NCBI RefSeq assembly: GCF_041261445.1
Contig: NZ_JBGCCU010000026.1
Location: forward strand, 118,444 to 182,443
Source of the DNA: Catenulispora sp. EB89
GTDB taxonomy: Bacteria > Actinomycetota > Actinomycetes > Streptomycetales > Catenulisporaceae
DNA length: 64,000 bases
Direction of reading: 5' to 3'
A model generated the notes under the pieces. The model had not been told where the DNA came from, did no database searches, and saw only the letters and a program-made list of their open reading frames with translations. Positions 51,601 through 59,891 of the stretch are shown here, in pieces (positions within the stretch are counted from its first letter, which is position 1; every line of letters starts with the position of its first letter). The translations under genes were made by a program, and so were the position numbers.

Positions 51601-53524
51601 GGTTGGGGTTCGCACCGCCGCCGGCCGGCGCCAGGAGCAGGTCGTTGAGCTGGTACGACTGGTCGAAGACCGCGGTGATCTGGCACGTCGTGTTCGCACA
51701 GAACGAGTCCTGCTGGGAGGCGTCGACGTCACCACCCGGCGCCAGCAGGCCGATGTCCTGCGACTGGCCGTCCGAGGTCCGCTGGACCTCGTACAGCGGA
51801 CCGTCATAGTCGGAGAACATCGCGCGCGTCATGCTGTAGGCGCCCACGCACGGCGTGCCGTAGTACGCGTAGATGTCACACACCGACCCGCTCGGCGCCG
51901 ACGCCGCCACCGGCTCCGAGATCCACCCCAGTTCCACCGCCTGCACCATCGCGCCGGTGAACGCGTCGGCGACCTTCTGCTGCCCCGAAGCGTTCGGTGT
52001 CACCCCGTCGGCGTTCAGATCGACGGTGGTCATGTTGAGCAGGTTCGCCCACACCACACGCCGTCCGGCCGCCGCTTTCGCCGCCACCGACTGCTGGACC
52101 GCGGTGTTGAACGCGGTCACCAGCGCCTCGTTCGCCGGGTCGGCCATCGGGTCGAGGGGGGCGACGAGCACCACCGCGATCGGGTCGGCCGCCTGGATCT
52201 GGTCGATCAGGGCCGAGAGCTGACCGGGCGCGCTGGACGCACCACCGTTGAGCAACTCATGGGTACCGGCCTGAAGCATCACCACATTCGGCATGTACTT
52301 CGGAATCGCCGTCGCGTCCAGCGACGCGTCAGCGCTGATCGACTCCCCGACCGAACCCTCCTGCGGTGTGCCGTCCGGTGCGGTGGTGGTGTCGTCGCCG
52401 ACGAGTCGCACCGTCCGTTTGTAGATTGACAACGCCTGGTAGGACAAGGCCCAATCCTTGGCTATCTGCATGGCGCCGATGTCTGACAGGCACGGAGAGC
52501 CGATCCCGCATTTCCCGGTCTGGTTCATGGCTTTCAGGTCCGGCGGGTCCGCGGCGGCCCCCAACCGGCCGATCCTGACCGGCGCGTGGTCCGACAGAGC
52601 CAGGCCCTCCGCTTCGGCGTACCGCCCGTTGCTCAGAGGCGTGAGCCGGGATTGGTCGTTGGTGACGAAGTAGTCGAGTTCGGCGCTGTCTTCGAGGTTC
52701 GTGTAGGTGACCTGCCCGGAATCGAGAATGCGAGCTCCGTTGGGGATCCCCCGCGCGGCGAGGTCTGCGGGATCCATGTTGAAGTCGCCGCCGACGGTGT
52801 AGGTGAAGCTGCCGGTTATGCCGGGGGCGGTGTAGTTGGCGACCGCGCTGTTGATCGCGCCCAGCAGAGCCGCCGAGTCGTTGGGACGGTTCGGGCCGTA
52901 GGCCAGACCGTGGACGTTGAAGTACCAGTTGTGCCCGAAGCGAACGCCCAACGCCGTCCGACCGCGAGCGTTGGGATTTCTCACCACCATGAAGTCGTCT
53001 GGTCTGTCGCGGGTGAGAGTCGCGAGGTTGACCCGGCCACCGACCTGGGTGCCGCCGTTGTCGTCGGTCTGCAGAAAATACACCTGGGCGACGTCGGTAC
53101 CGGTGGCACTCCCCCCGTTCCTGTCCGTCCCGACATTCCACTCGAAGTGCTGGATCACGGCGCCGTCATCGGTGGTGATGGTCCCCAATGCCCGCGCCGA
53201 GGGCGGGCCCGAGGCTCCGGCCTCCTGAATGAACACGATGTGGCTGCTCTGGATCAGCCCTCTGACGGAATGACTCCACTTGCTTTCCGTCGTGCCGTTG
53301 GACTGCCAGGTGCCTTTGACAAGCGTGCTGGCGCCCCGGATGTTGTTGCTGGCGATGAAGGTCGACGCCAGCGGTGCGTCCCGGTTGCCGCTGGCGATGG
53401 CGGGCACCGCTCTGGACACGGCGACGGTCACCAGGGCACACACCAACGACATCACCGTCAGCAGCACCCGCGACGCGCTGTGCTGCCGTCTCTTCGTCGG
53501 ATGGGGACGGACATCCGTGTACAT
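48668..53524 (-). CDS. Giant secreted CdtB-like nuclease / SGNH-like / GH54 arabinofuranosidase / 14-repeat propeller fusion
   Basis: 1618 residues from the ATG at 53524 (GAGG nine bases upstream); numbers below count from a TTG two codons earlier. Signal peptide to about 47. Residues 55-325: DNase I-like fold closest in pattern to CdtB, with NNIRGAS, ESKWSHSVRGLI, QEAG (Glu103), VHGLA (His207), GDFN (Asp249, Asn251) and SDHAP (Asp314, His315). Residues 345-540: SGNH-like, but GDS, GxND and DxxH blocks read GDD, GTHE and DGVTP, so it is probably inactive. Residues 548-875: GH54 alpha-L-arabinofuranosidase, with the vicinal Cys709-Cys710 (CCFDFGNAET), nucleophile Glu758 (DLENGLF) and acid Asp837 (GGDNSN). 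Residues 885-1620: fourteen repeats of about 50 residues, TSVYTVD...(E)TYLPxLGxxW..QDLS. Divergent from the AfsR/SARP gene. Confidence 0.88.
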   Translation of the reverse strand: MYTDVRPHPTKRRQHSASRVLLTVMSLVCALVTVAVSRAVPAIASGNRDAPLASTFIASNNIRGASTLVKGTWQSNGTTESKWSHSVRGLIQSSHIVFIQEAGASGPPSARALGTITTDDGAVIQHFEWNVGTDRNGGSATGTDVAQVYFLQTDDNGGTQVGGRVNLATLTRDRPDDFMVVRNPNARGRTALGVRFGHNWYFNVHGLAYGPNRPNDSAALLGAINSAVANYTAPGITGSFTYTVGGDFNMDPADLAARGIPNGARILDSGQVTYTNLEDSAELDYFVTNDQSRLTPLSNGRYAEAEGLALSDHAPVRIGRLGAAADPPDLKAMNQTGKCGIGSPCLSDIGAMQIAKDWALSYQALSIYKRTVRLVGDDTTTAPDGTPQEGSVGESISADASLDATAIPKYMPNVVMLQAGTHELLNGGASSAPGQLSALIDQIQAADPIAVVLVAPLDPMADPANEALVTAFNTAVQQSVAAKAAAGRRVVWANLLNMTTVDLNADGVTPNASGQQKVADAFTGAMVQAVELGWISEPVAASAPSGSVCDIYAYYGTPCVGAYSMTRAMFSDYDGPLYEVQRTSDGQSQDIGLLAPGGDVDASQQDSFCANTTCQITAVFDQSYQLNDLLLAPAGGGANPNPGQAADAAALKITVGGHEAYGLKVTPGVGYRDNFTRGVATDDKSAGIHTAEGMYMVASGINVNSGCCFDFGNAETNSQDNGEGHMDAVNLSTTCYYQSSQGPCTGNGPWVEADLENGLFQGKDGTNTANTGNSSDFVTAMLKNDGADKYAIKGGDAQSGGLSTYWSGGLPSVPGQYSYTPMQKEGAIILGTGGDNSNSDVGSFFEGVMTDGYPSDAADSAVQADITAAKYAGDSAGNLSAPSAAGPAVLHDGYSSMFTVDSANGHLEESYLAQIGGAWASHDLNTLAKTPPVMPGTTPVSLVHGDTSVFTVAADNGDLWETYLPKLGGPWFSQDLSAKYHTPNTSWTPTAVVHDGYTSVYTVDAANGHLRETYLPKLGDDWVSQDLSDKYHTPAVQAGTSPVAIVHSGYTSVYTIGPDHHLEETYLIQLGQDWHTQDLSAKYLTPPTAVTPTAVVHGGYTSVYTVDDVTRDLEETYLPAIGDDWKAQDLSAEYHTPPVAPGTQPVALFHTGFTSVYTVAEGSQHVWESYLPYLGDGWGVQDFTAKYQTPVTSDTPAVLLHPASGGDLWSSVFTVNEFNDHLNESYLPKIGDDWTSHDLSVLGNTPGVAVTGSSQADSSLAHDGYTSVFTPDGNGGLRETYLNAMGGQWAVHDLASMAQTPKIMAGTGPISLEHQGYTSVFTIDDGSGDLEETYLAQLGGSWASHDLASIAHTPPSATIPTAVFHSGYTSVYTVDRSNGHLDETYLPALGGPWYFQDLTAKYSTPPVAKNSEPAAILHDGWVSVFTIDGNAGGQFGDVEETYLNAIGDGWATHDLTQLYSVQQVALGSSPRAVFHNGFTSVYTVGQNGDILENYLPAIGDNWVPQDLSSKYGLPKIGAGNRLTALYHTGFTSLYSIQANGDLNESYLPAIGDAWGSLDLTTKTNAPAPDPAVGLTAVLHADTSGALTWTSVFTEDKGSDQLRETYLPAIGGNWVSQVI

Positions 53525-53650
53525 GCTCAAACCTCAACTCGCATTCCATCCACGTGCCGCCTGGTGGCCAGCGGCGTGGCCAGCACTGTCAGAACACGGC
53601 AGGCCGCCTCCCACTGTGCCGACAGGCGCTGACGCCGTGGTCGCCGCGCG

Positions 53651-53690
53651 GTCGCTCGACAGTCGCTCGGACCCCGTGCGACCGTTGACA
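53651..53690 (+). promoter_or_regulatory. SARP-style heptamer repeat and -35 element
   Basis: GTCGCTCG occurs at 53651-53658 and 53662-53669, an 11-base period as in SARP-bound promoters, followed by a consensus TTGACA at 53685-53690 reading toward the regulator gene. The -10 region (about 53708-53713) is weak. The repeat lies in the 218-base gap shared with the divergent giant secreted gene. Confidence 0.45.
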
Positions 53691-53742
53691 GAGGTCGTAT
53701 TCACCGCGCTCATCACGGCCTGACCGCACGAGGGGATCGTTC

Positions 53743-56592
53743 GTGGCTGAGGGATGGCGATTCCGCCTGCTGGGACCGCTGGAGGTTCGACACGACGGCC
53801 GGGCGGTGCCGGTGGCCGCGCCCAAACAGCGGGTTCTGATCGCGCTGCTGGCGCTCGCGGCCGGCGACCCCGTGCCGGTGGACCGGCTGATCGCCGGGCT
53901 CTGGGACGAACAGCCTCCGGCCTCGGCCCGCAATACGTTGCAGAACTATGTGTTACGGCTGCGACGCATCCTGACCGCGGGCGACGAGCCGAGCCCGCTG
54001 GTGACCTCCTCGGCCGGGTACCGGCTGGCCGTGGACGCCGACGCGGTCGACGTGCACCGGTTCGGCGCCCTGCTCCGCCGGGCCCGGGACGCGGAATCGG
54101 CCGGGGAACCGCGGTTCGCGGCTTCGCTGCTGGAGGAGGCGTCGGGTCTGTGGCACGGGGAGGCGCTGACGGACGCGCCCAGTGATCTGCTGCGGCGCGA
54201 GGTGCTGCCCGGGCTGGTCGAGCGACGGCTGGCCGCGCAGGAACGGCGGGTGGAGCTGGAACTGGGCCTGGGCCACCACCACGAGCTGGTCACCGAGCTG
54301 GTCGCCCTCACCGCCGCGCACCCGTTGCGCGAGCGGCTGTGGGCGCAGCTGATGCTGGCGCTGTACCGCAGCGGGCGCACCGGCGAGGCGTTGGAGACGT
54401 ACCGGAAGGCCAGAGCGGCGCTGGCCGAGCAGTTGGGCATCGATCCCGGGCCCGAACTGCGGCGGCTGCATCAGGAGATCCTGGCCGGCGACCCCGGGCC
54501 GGCTGAGGCAGAGCCCGAGTCGGCGGCCGTGGATCCGGACCGCGTGGCGGCGCCGGCTCCACCGCGCGTCGTACCGCGGCAGCTGCCGGCGTCCGTGGCG
54601 ACGTTCATCGGCCGCGGCAGCGAGTTGGCACAGCTCACCGCTCGGCTGGCCGGCGCGGACACCTCCCCGGCGCCGGTCTGCGCGATCAGCGGCACCGCCG
54701 GCATCGGCAAGACCGCGCTGGCCGTCTACTGGGGCCACGTGAACGCCGCCCGGTTCCCCGACGGACAGCTGTATGTCAACCTGCGTGGATTCGATCCGGT
54801 CGGCGTGCCGATGTCCGCCACCGCCGCGGTTCACGCGCTGCTCACCGGCCTGGGCGTGAAGGCGCAGGAGATCCCCGCCGACCAGGACGAACAGTTCGCC
54901 CTGTACCGCTCCCTGCTGGCCGACCGGCGCATACTGGTCGTCCTGGACAACGCCCGCGACGCCGAGCAGGTACGGCCGCTGCTGCCCGCCGCGCCCGGCT
55001 GCATGCTCCTGGTCACCAGCCGCGACCAGCTGGCCGGCCTGGTCGCGCTGGACGGCGCCGTCCCCGTGCCGCTGGACCTGCCCGACCAGTGCGAGGCCCG
55101 CGACCTGCTGATCAGCCGTTTGAGCCGGAACCGCGTCGAGGCGGAGCCGGAGGCGGCGCGGGAGCTGATCGAGCGGTGCGCGCGGCTTCCGTTGGCCATC
55201 ACCATCGCGGCCGCGCATGCGGCTGTGCGTCCCGGGCACCCGCTGGAGGCTGTGGTCGAGGAGTTGCGCGACGCCCAAGGACGGCTGGAAACGCTGAGCG
55301 CCGGGGCCGCCAACGCCGACGTGCGCGCGGTGTTCTCCTGGTCGTACGACACCCTCACCCCGGAGTCGGCCCGGGTGTTCCGGATGCTGGGCCTGCAACC
55401 CGGCCCGGACATCGGCGTGCCAGCCACCGCCGGGCTGAGCGACCTGGACCCCGCCGACGCCCGGCGCGCCCTGGCCGAGCTGACCCGGACCAACCTGGTC
55501 ACCGAACGCGCCCCCGGCCGCTACAGCATGCACGACCTGCTGCGCGCCTACGCTTTCGACCAGGCTCAGGTCCACGACGGCGATACCGAACGGCGCGCCG
55601 CCCGCAAGCGCCTGTGCGAGTTCTACGTCCACACCGCCGACCGTGCCGACGCCCTCCTGGCCGACGACCCCAGCCGCGACCCGATCGTCGGACCCGTGCG
55701 CGGCGCGCGCCCCCTGCGCCTGACCGACGTGCCGGCCGCGATGACGTGGTTCGACGCCGAGCACACCAATCTGATGGTGCTCCAGCAAACCGGCGCCGGC
55801 CTCGGCTTGTACCCTCACGCCTGGCATCTGGCCCGGGCCCTGGCCACGTTCCACGACCGGCGGGGGCACCGCCACGACGCGCTCACCGTGCGGCAGATCG
55901 GCCTGGAGGCCGCGGTCCATCTCACCGATCCCAATGCTCAGATACACGCCCACCGGCTGGTCGGAGCGGCCTACGCCGACCTGGACCGCTACGAGGAAGG
56001 CGTGGCCCACCTGGATCAGGCGCTCGAGTCGGCCGAGAAGAACCAGGATCTCGACCAGCAGGCCAAGGCCCATCAAGAGCTCGCGCGAGTGCGGACCCGG
56101 CAGGGCGACGACTGGCAGGCCCTGAAGCACGTGACCCTCGCCAGAGACCTCTTCCGCTCCGCCGGCCGACCGCGATCGGAGGCGACGAGCCTCAACGACA
56201 TGGGGCGGTCCGCCTGCCGGCTCGGCGACTACGACACCGCGAACGACCTGTGCCACCAAGCCCTGGCCACGCACCGCAGCATCGGCTACCGCGAGGGCGA
56301 GGCGGCCGCCCTGGACACTCTCGGCTACATCGCCCACCGCACCGGCCACCACCACAACGCCATCACCTGCTACCGCCGAGCCCTCACGATCCGCCGCATG
56401 CTGTACGACACCTCCCACAGCGCGAACACCGTCGAAGCCCTCGGCCACCCCCACGCCGCGCTCGGCGAGCACCAACAGGCCCACGCGCTCTGGCGGAAGG
56501 CGCTGGAGCTGTACCGGCAGCAAGGACGCGACCATGATGCCGACCGGGTACGGCAGCTGCTGGACGCGCGCGACGGCACGGCAGGGTTCTGA
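53743..56592 (+). CDS. AfsR/SARP family transcriptional regulator with NB-ARC and TPR domains
   Basis: 949 residues from a GTG (GAGGGG eight bases upstream). Winged-helix DNA-binding domain about 6-97 (FRLLGPLEVRHDGRAVPV, KQRVLIALLALA), BTAD about 104-248 (VDVHRFGALLRRA, LYRSGRTGEALETYRKARAA), then a STAND ATPase: Walker A GTAGIGKT with Lys323, Walker B ILVVLDNARD, and SRDQLAGL. TPR repeats fill about 700-940. This is the AfsR architecture, a switch activator of secondary metabolism or secreted enzymes. No biosynthetic cluster is adjacent; the divergent CdtB/GH54 gene and its GH59 partner are the nearest candidate targets. Confidence 0.93.
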   Translation: MAEGWRFRLLGPLEVRHDGRAVPVAAPKQRVLIALLALAAGDPVPVDRLIAGLWDEQPPASARNTLQNYVLRLRRILTAGDEPSPLVTSSAGYRLAVDADAVDVHRFGALLRRARDAESAGEPRFAASLLEEASGLWHGEALTDAPSDLLRREVLPGLVERRLAAQERRVELELGLGHHHELVTELVALTAAHPLRERLWAQLMLALYRSGRTGEALETYRKARAALAEQLGIDPGPELRRLHQEILAGDPGPAEAEPESAAVDPDRVAAPAPPRVVPRQLPASVATFIGRGSELAQLTARLAGADTSPAPVCAISGTAGIGKTALAVYWGHVNAARFPDGQLYVNLRGFDPVGVPMSATAAVHALLTGLGVKAQEIPADQDEQFALYRSLLADRRILVVLDNARDAEQVRPLLPAAPGCMLLVTSRDQLAGLVALDGAVPVPLDLPDQCEARDLLISRLSRNRVEAEPEAARELIERCARLPLAITIAAAHAAVRPGHPLEAVVEELRDAQGRLETLSAGAANADVRAVFSWSYDTLTPESARVFRMLGLQPGPDIGVPATAGLSDLDPADARRALAELTRTNLVTERAPGRYSMHDLLRAYAFDQAQVHDGDTERRAARKRLCEFYVHTADRADALLADDPSRDPIVGPVRGARPLRLTDVPAAMTWFDAEHTNLMVLQQTGAGLGLYPHAWHLARALATFHDRRGHRHDALTVRQIGLEAAVHLTDPNAQIHAHRLVGAAYADLDRYEEGVAHLDQALESAEKNQDLDQQAKAHQELARVRTRQGDDWQALKHVTLARDLFRSAGRPRSEATSLNDMGRSACRLGDYDTANDLCHQALATHRSIGYREGEAAALDTLGYIAHRTGHHHNAITCYRRALTIRRMLYDTSHSANTVEALGHPHAALGEHQQAHALWRKALELYRQQGRDHDADRVRQLLDARDGTAGF

Positions 56593-56633
56593 GCAGGTGT
56601 TCGAGCATCACTTTTCCACCCACTGGCGGTTGT

Positions 56634-57584
56634 TCACTCGGCGACGGCGACGTAGCGATCGGCGTCCGTGATCTGCCCGGACAGGTCGATCTCGACGCCG
56701 GGCAGCGCGTGACGCAGCCGGTCGCCCATCTCCTGCGACAGGTAGTGGTGGTGCAGGTCGAGTTTGCGCAGGTGCCCGAGCGATTGGCCGGCCAGCAGCG
56801 CAGCGGCGCCGTCGTCGCCCAACGTCCCCAACGACAAGTCCAGCGTGTGCAGCTGCTCGACGATCGGGGCGCCCGCCAGGGCCGCTGCGATCGCGTCCTG
56901 GACCACCGCGTTCTTCAGCCCCAGGTACCGCAGCTTCGGGAGCCCCTGGCCGGTCAACAGACTCCTGACGTCATCGGCCGACCCGGTGCCGCCGTAGTAC
57001 GGGTCGCCGAAGTAGATCTCAAGCCGCTCCAGTTCCGGGAAGGAGCACTGCCCGATCGAGCGAATGGTCTCGGACGGCAGATTGCCGGCCTGGAGGACCA
57101 GCGTGCGCAGCGATTCATGCTCGATCGCGGAAAGGATCGGGACGTCTTTGTCCTCCGGGCCGCCCCGCACCCACAGTTCCTCCAGCCGCGGAAAGCTCTC
57201 CAGCAGCGGCGTGACCGGAGGGTTGGCGATCCAGGATATCTCAATATCCTGACTACCGACGTCGGCGATGAACACCCGGCGCAGGGCGGGAAGCCGATCA
57301 GCAGCCGCCACCAGTACCTGAACGGGATGGTCGCCAGAATCCATCTCGGTGGACCACACGCCGAACACGACGGCCTCCACGCGCGCGGCGTCCACACGCC
57401 TGAGGAACAGGTCGAACAGTTCCGGAAGGGTATGGCCGAACTGTGCGCGCCACCGCACGTCACACTCGAGACGCCAGGCGACCGACCGGCCGTCTTCGGC
57501 GGCGACCGGCAAGGGCGCGTCAGGGTCCAAGGGGAAGGCGACGACGGGCAGCCCCACGAACTCGGTGGTGTGGTCTCTGTTCAC
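56634..57584 (-). CDS. STM4015 family leucine-rich protein
   Basis: 316 residues from the GTG at 57584; the frame is open far upstream but composition and family length support this start. Opening TTEFVGLPVVAFPLD and the middle PRLEELWVRGGPE are as in STM4015 proteins. From about residue 100 there are irregular leucine-rich repeats (LRRVFIADV, LRTLVLQAGNLP, LERLEIYFGD, LRYLGLKNAVV, LHTLDLSLGTLGDDG, LRKLDLHHHYLS). In Salmonella the STM4014-4018 cluster is linked to a tellurite- or WGR-type stress system; in actinomycetes single copies are frequent and uncharacterised. Convergent with the AfsR/SARP gene. Confidence 0.82.
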   Translation of the reverse strand: MNRDHTTEFVGLPVVAFPLDPDAPLPVAAEDGRSVAWRLECDVRWRAQFGHTLPELFDLFLRRVDAARVEAVVFGVWSTEMDSGDHPVQVLVAAADRLPALRRVFIADVGSQDIEISWIANPPVTPLLESFPRLEELWVRGGPEDKDVPILSAIEHESLRTLVLQAGNLPSETIRSIGQCSFPELERLEIYFGDPYYGGTGSADDVRSLLTGQGLPKLRYLGLKNAVVQDAIAAALAGAPIVEQLHTLDLSLGTLGDDGAAALLAGQSLGHLRKLDLHHHYLSQEMGDRLRHALPGVEIDLSGQITDADRYVAVAE

Positions 57585-57839
57585 GGGCCCATACTCTGGC
57601 GTGGCATCCGCAGCCCCGACAAGACCGGACCCGGCGTCCATGATTCGCCGCCGTCGGCCTTCCATGACAGTTGATATGGATTCTGTGGTGCCGAACAAAA
57701 CTCTTCGTCGCGAGATACAGCGACGTCGCGAAGGCATCGGGACGCCGACAACCGTCTGGCAGCATGAGTCGGTGGGACGCCGCTGTTGGATCAGTTTCCC
57801 GCACCATGCGGGCGAACGCTGGGCTGGAGGCCGATTCGC

Positions 57840-59060
57840 GTGACGGGCACAGAGTTGGCGGCACTGGCTGCCTGGGCGCAGTCGTGTCTGCCGGAGCTGA
57901 TCGAGGCCGCGTGCGCCGCGACCGTCGACCGCATCCCGTTCTACCGCGAAGGCAAGATCGTCGACGCCGCGGAACTGCACCGCTCGGTCGGGGCGAACAT
58001 GCGCTTCCTCGTCGGCGCGATCGCCCAGCCGCAGGCACCGCTGGATCTGGAGGCGCCGACGGCGACCGGCCGCCGCCGCGCGATGCAGGGTGCCCCGCTT
58101 CCGGAGGTGCTGCGCTGCTACCGCATCTGCTTCACCACGCTGTGGGACGCACTGGTGGCGCACACCAGCCGCGACCGCGAGCTCGCCGCCGCCGAGGCGC
58201 TGTTGTCCACGGCCAGCCTGATCCTGCAGCTCACCGACCAGCACGCGCTCGCGCTCACCGAGTCCTACCGGGCCACGACCGCACACCTGATGCTCGCACG
58301 CCAGGAGCGCCGCGCGGCGATGGTCGAGGCGCTGTTGACGGGCCTGCCCGGTGCAGACACCGGGCCGTGGGAAGCCGCCGAACTGCTGGGCCTGCACCGC
58401 GAGGGGGTGTTGGTGGTCGTGGCCGCCGAAACCCGGGCCCTGGCCGAGGCGAGCCTGCCCGACATCGAACGCCGGCTGGCCGACATCGGCATCGTCTCCG
58501 GCTGGCGCCTGACGCCCGCCCAGCAGCTCGGCATCGTGTCGGTGCGCTCGAGCGGCACCGGCACCGGCAACGGCAGCGGTTACGGGCAGCTGCTGACCGT
58601 GCTGCGCACCACCGCACGGGCCCGCACCGGCATCAGTCCCGCCTTCGGCGCGGTCACCGACACCCCGCGTGCGCTGCGTCTCGCGCAGGCCGCGCTGGCC
58701 GGCTTGCCACCGGGCCGCGCCGAAGTGCGACCGTTCAACCCGAGCCCGCTGGCCGCGCTCATGGTGTACGAGTCCGAGGAGAGCCGGAGGCTCACCGCGG
58801 ACGTGCTCGGGCCCGTCCTCGCTCTGCCGTCGGAGGACCGGGAGATCCTGCTGCAGACGCTCATGGTCTGGCTCGACAACAACGGATCGGCCGAACGGTC
58901 CGGAGAGATCCTGCATTGCCATCCCAACACCGTGCGCTACCGGCTGCGACGGGTTCAGGACCTGACCGGACGGGTTCTGTCGGACCCCCACGGCATCGCC
59001 GAACTCGCCGCCGCCGCGTACGCGGTCCGGGTGGCCGACAAGCCCCCCAAGTCAGCCTGA
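57840..59060 (+). CDS. PucR/CdaR-type regulator
   Basis: 406 residues from the GTG at 57840 (GGAGG nine bases upstream; the in-frame ATG at 57786 lacks one). N-terminal helical RsbT-co-antagonist-like domain (CRYRICFTTLWDALV-like block LRCYRICFTTLWDAL), a GGDEF-related central domain (VLVVVAAETRALAEAS, QLGIVSVRSSG), and the PucR C-terminal HTH: LMVWLDNNGSAERSGEILHC and HPNTVRYRLRRVQDLTG. Members often control purine, amino-acid or stress genes. No clear target neighbour; the downstream DUF1269 gene is convergent. Confidence 0.9.
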   Translation: MTGTELAALAAWAQSCLPELIEAACAATVDRIPFYREGKIVDAAELHRSVGANMRFLVGAIAQPQAPLDLEAPTATGRRRAMQGAPLPEVLRCYRICFTTLWDALVAHTSRDRELAAAEALLSTASLILQLTDQHALALTESYRATTAHLMLARQERRAAMVEALLTGLPGADTGPWEAAELLGLHREGVLVVVAAETRALAEASLPDIERRLADIGIVSGWRLTPAQQLGIVSVRSSGTGTGNGSGYGQLLTVLRTTARARTGISPAFGAVTDTPRALRLAQAALAGLPPGRAEVRPFNPSPLAALMVYESEESRRLTADVLGPVLALPSEDREILLQTLMVWLDNNGSAERSGEILHCHPNTVRYRLRRVQDLTGRVLSDPHGIAELAAAAYAVRVADKPPKSA

Positions 59061-59183
59061 CGCCACGGCAGCTGAGGCCCGCGGTGTCGAGCGGGCCTGG
59101 GCCGCCGTGCCGAACAGCCGAGCGATGACACGGCGGCCTGGCCTCAATCCGATCACCAGTCACCAGTCACCACACAGGTGTGC

Positions 59184-59681
59184 TCAGTCCGCGGAAACGC
59201 TCTTGAGCTCGGCCTCGAATGCCTTGAGGTCGGCCACCTCGAGCTTCTTGGTCTGGTGCGCCGTGGCCTTCAGCGCCGTGGTCAGCGCGTGGTCGATTTC
59301 CGTGGTGCTGATCACGACCAGGCTGGCCTCCCCGGCATCGAGCCACTCACCGAGCTCCTTCAGGTCGTCCCGGGACAGCCCGTGCCACAGGTGCCCGACG
59401 AGACCGCCGGCGGCGGCACCGGCCACGGTGCTGACGATGAACGCCGGCGGGAAAAGCACCCCTACCAGGGCGCCCACAGCCGCACCGTGCCAAGCCGAAC
59501 GGGCCGCCGTGTGCTCATGGCGACGCACGTGAATCCTCTGATCGGCCTCCTTCGTCACCACGGCCGCGTCGTAGGTGCGCAGCACCCCGTCACCGTAGAG
59601 GTCACGCACAACCTCCAGGTCGGACTTGGCCGTCTGCTCGTCGGCATAGGTACCGATGTAGACGTAGATCGGTTCTGACAT
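59184..59681 (-). CDS. DUF1269 family protein
   Basis: 165 residues from the ATG at 59681 (GAGGAAGTGAAGGT upstream). IYVYIGTYADEQTAKSDLEV, VVTKEADQRIHVRRHEHTAA, a glycine-rich helix hairpin (AVGALVGVLFPPAFIVSTVA, AAAGGLVGHLWHGLS) and a soluble end (DDLKELGEWLDAGEASLVVI) are characteristic of DUF1269, small membrane-associated proteins with glycine-zipper-like helices. Function unknown; often stress-induced in actinomycetes. Confidence 0.87.
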   Translation of the reverse strand: MSEPIYVYIGTYADEQTAKSDLEVVRDLYGDGVLRTYDAAVVTKEADQRIHVRRHEHTAARSAWHGAAVGALVGVLFPPAFIVSTVAGAAAGGLVGHLWHGLSRDDLKELGEWLDAGEASLVVISTTEIDHALTTALKATAHQTKKLEVADLKAFEAELKSVSAD

Positions 59682-59891
59682 ACCTTCACTTCCTCGAAAT
59701 CGGGCTGGCGCTGAAGCTCCCGGGAGGTGCCTCGATCGTAGGTATGCGCCCGACCCGACGTCATTGGCGCCGGCCACGCAATCCTTTGGGCGCCGCGACA
59801 ACAGCCGCCGCTTCCACCTGCGGTCTCGCGAACGCGGCCGAGAGCGAACGTCGCGTGCCACAGTTCACCACCCTCACGGCGTTGATCGGAT

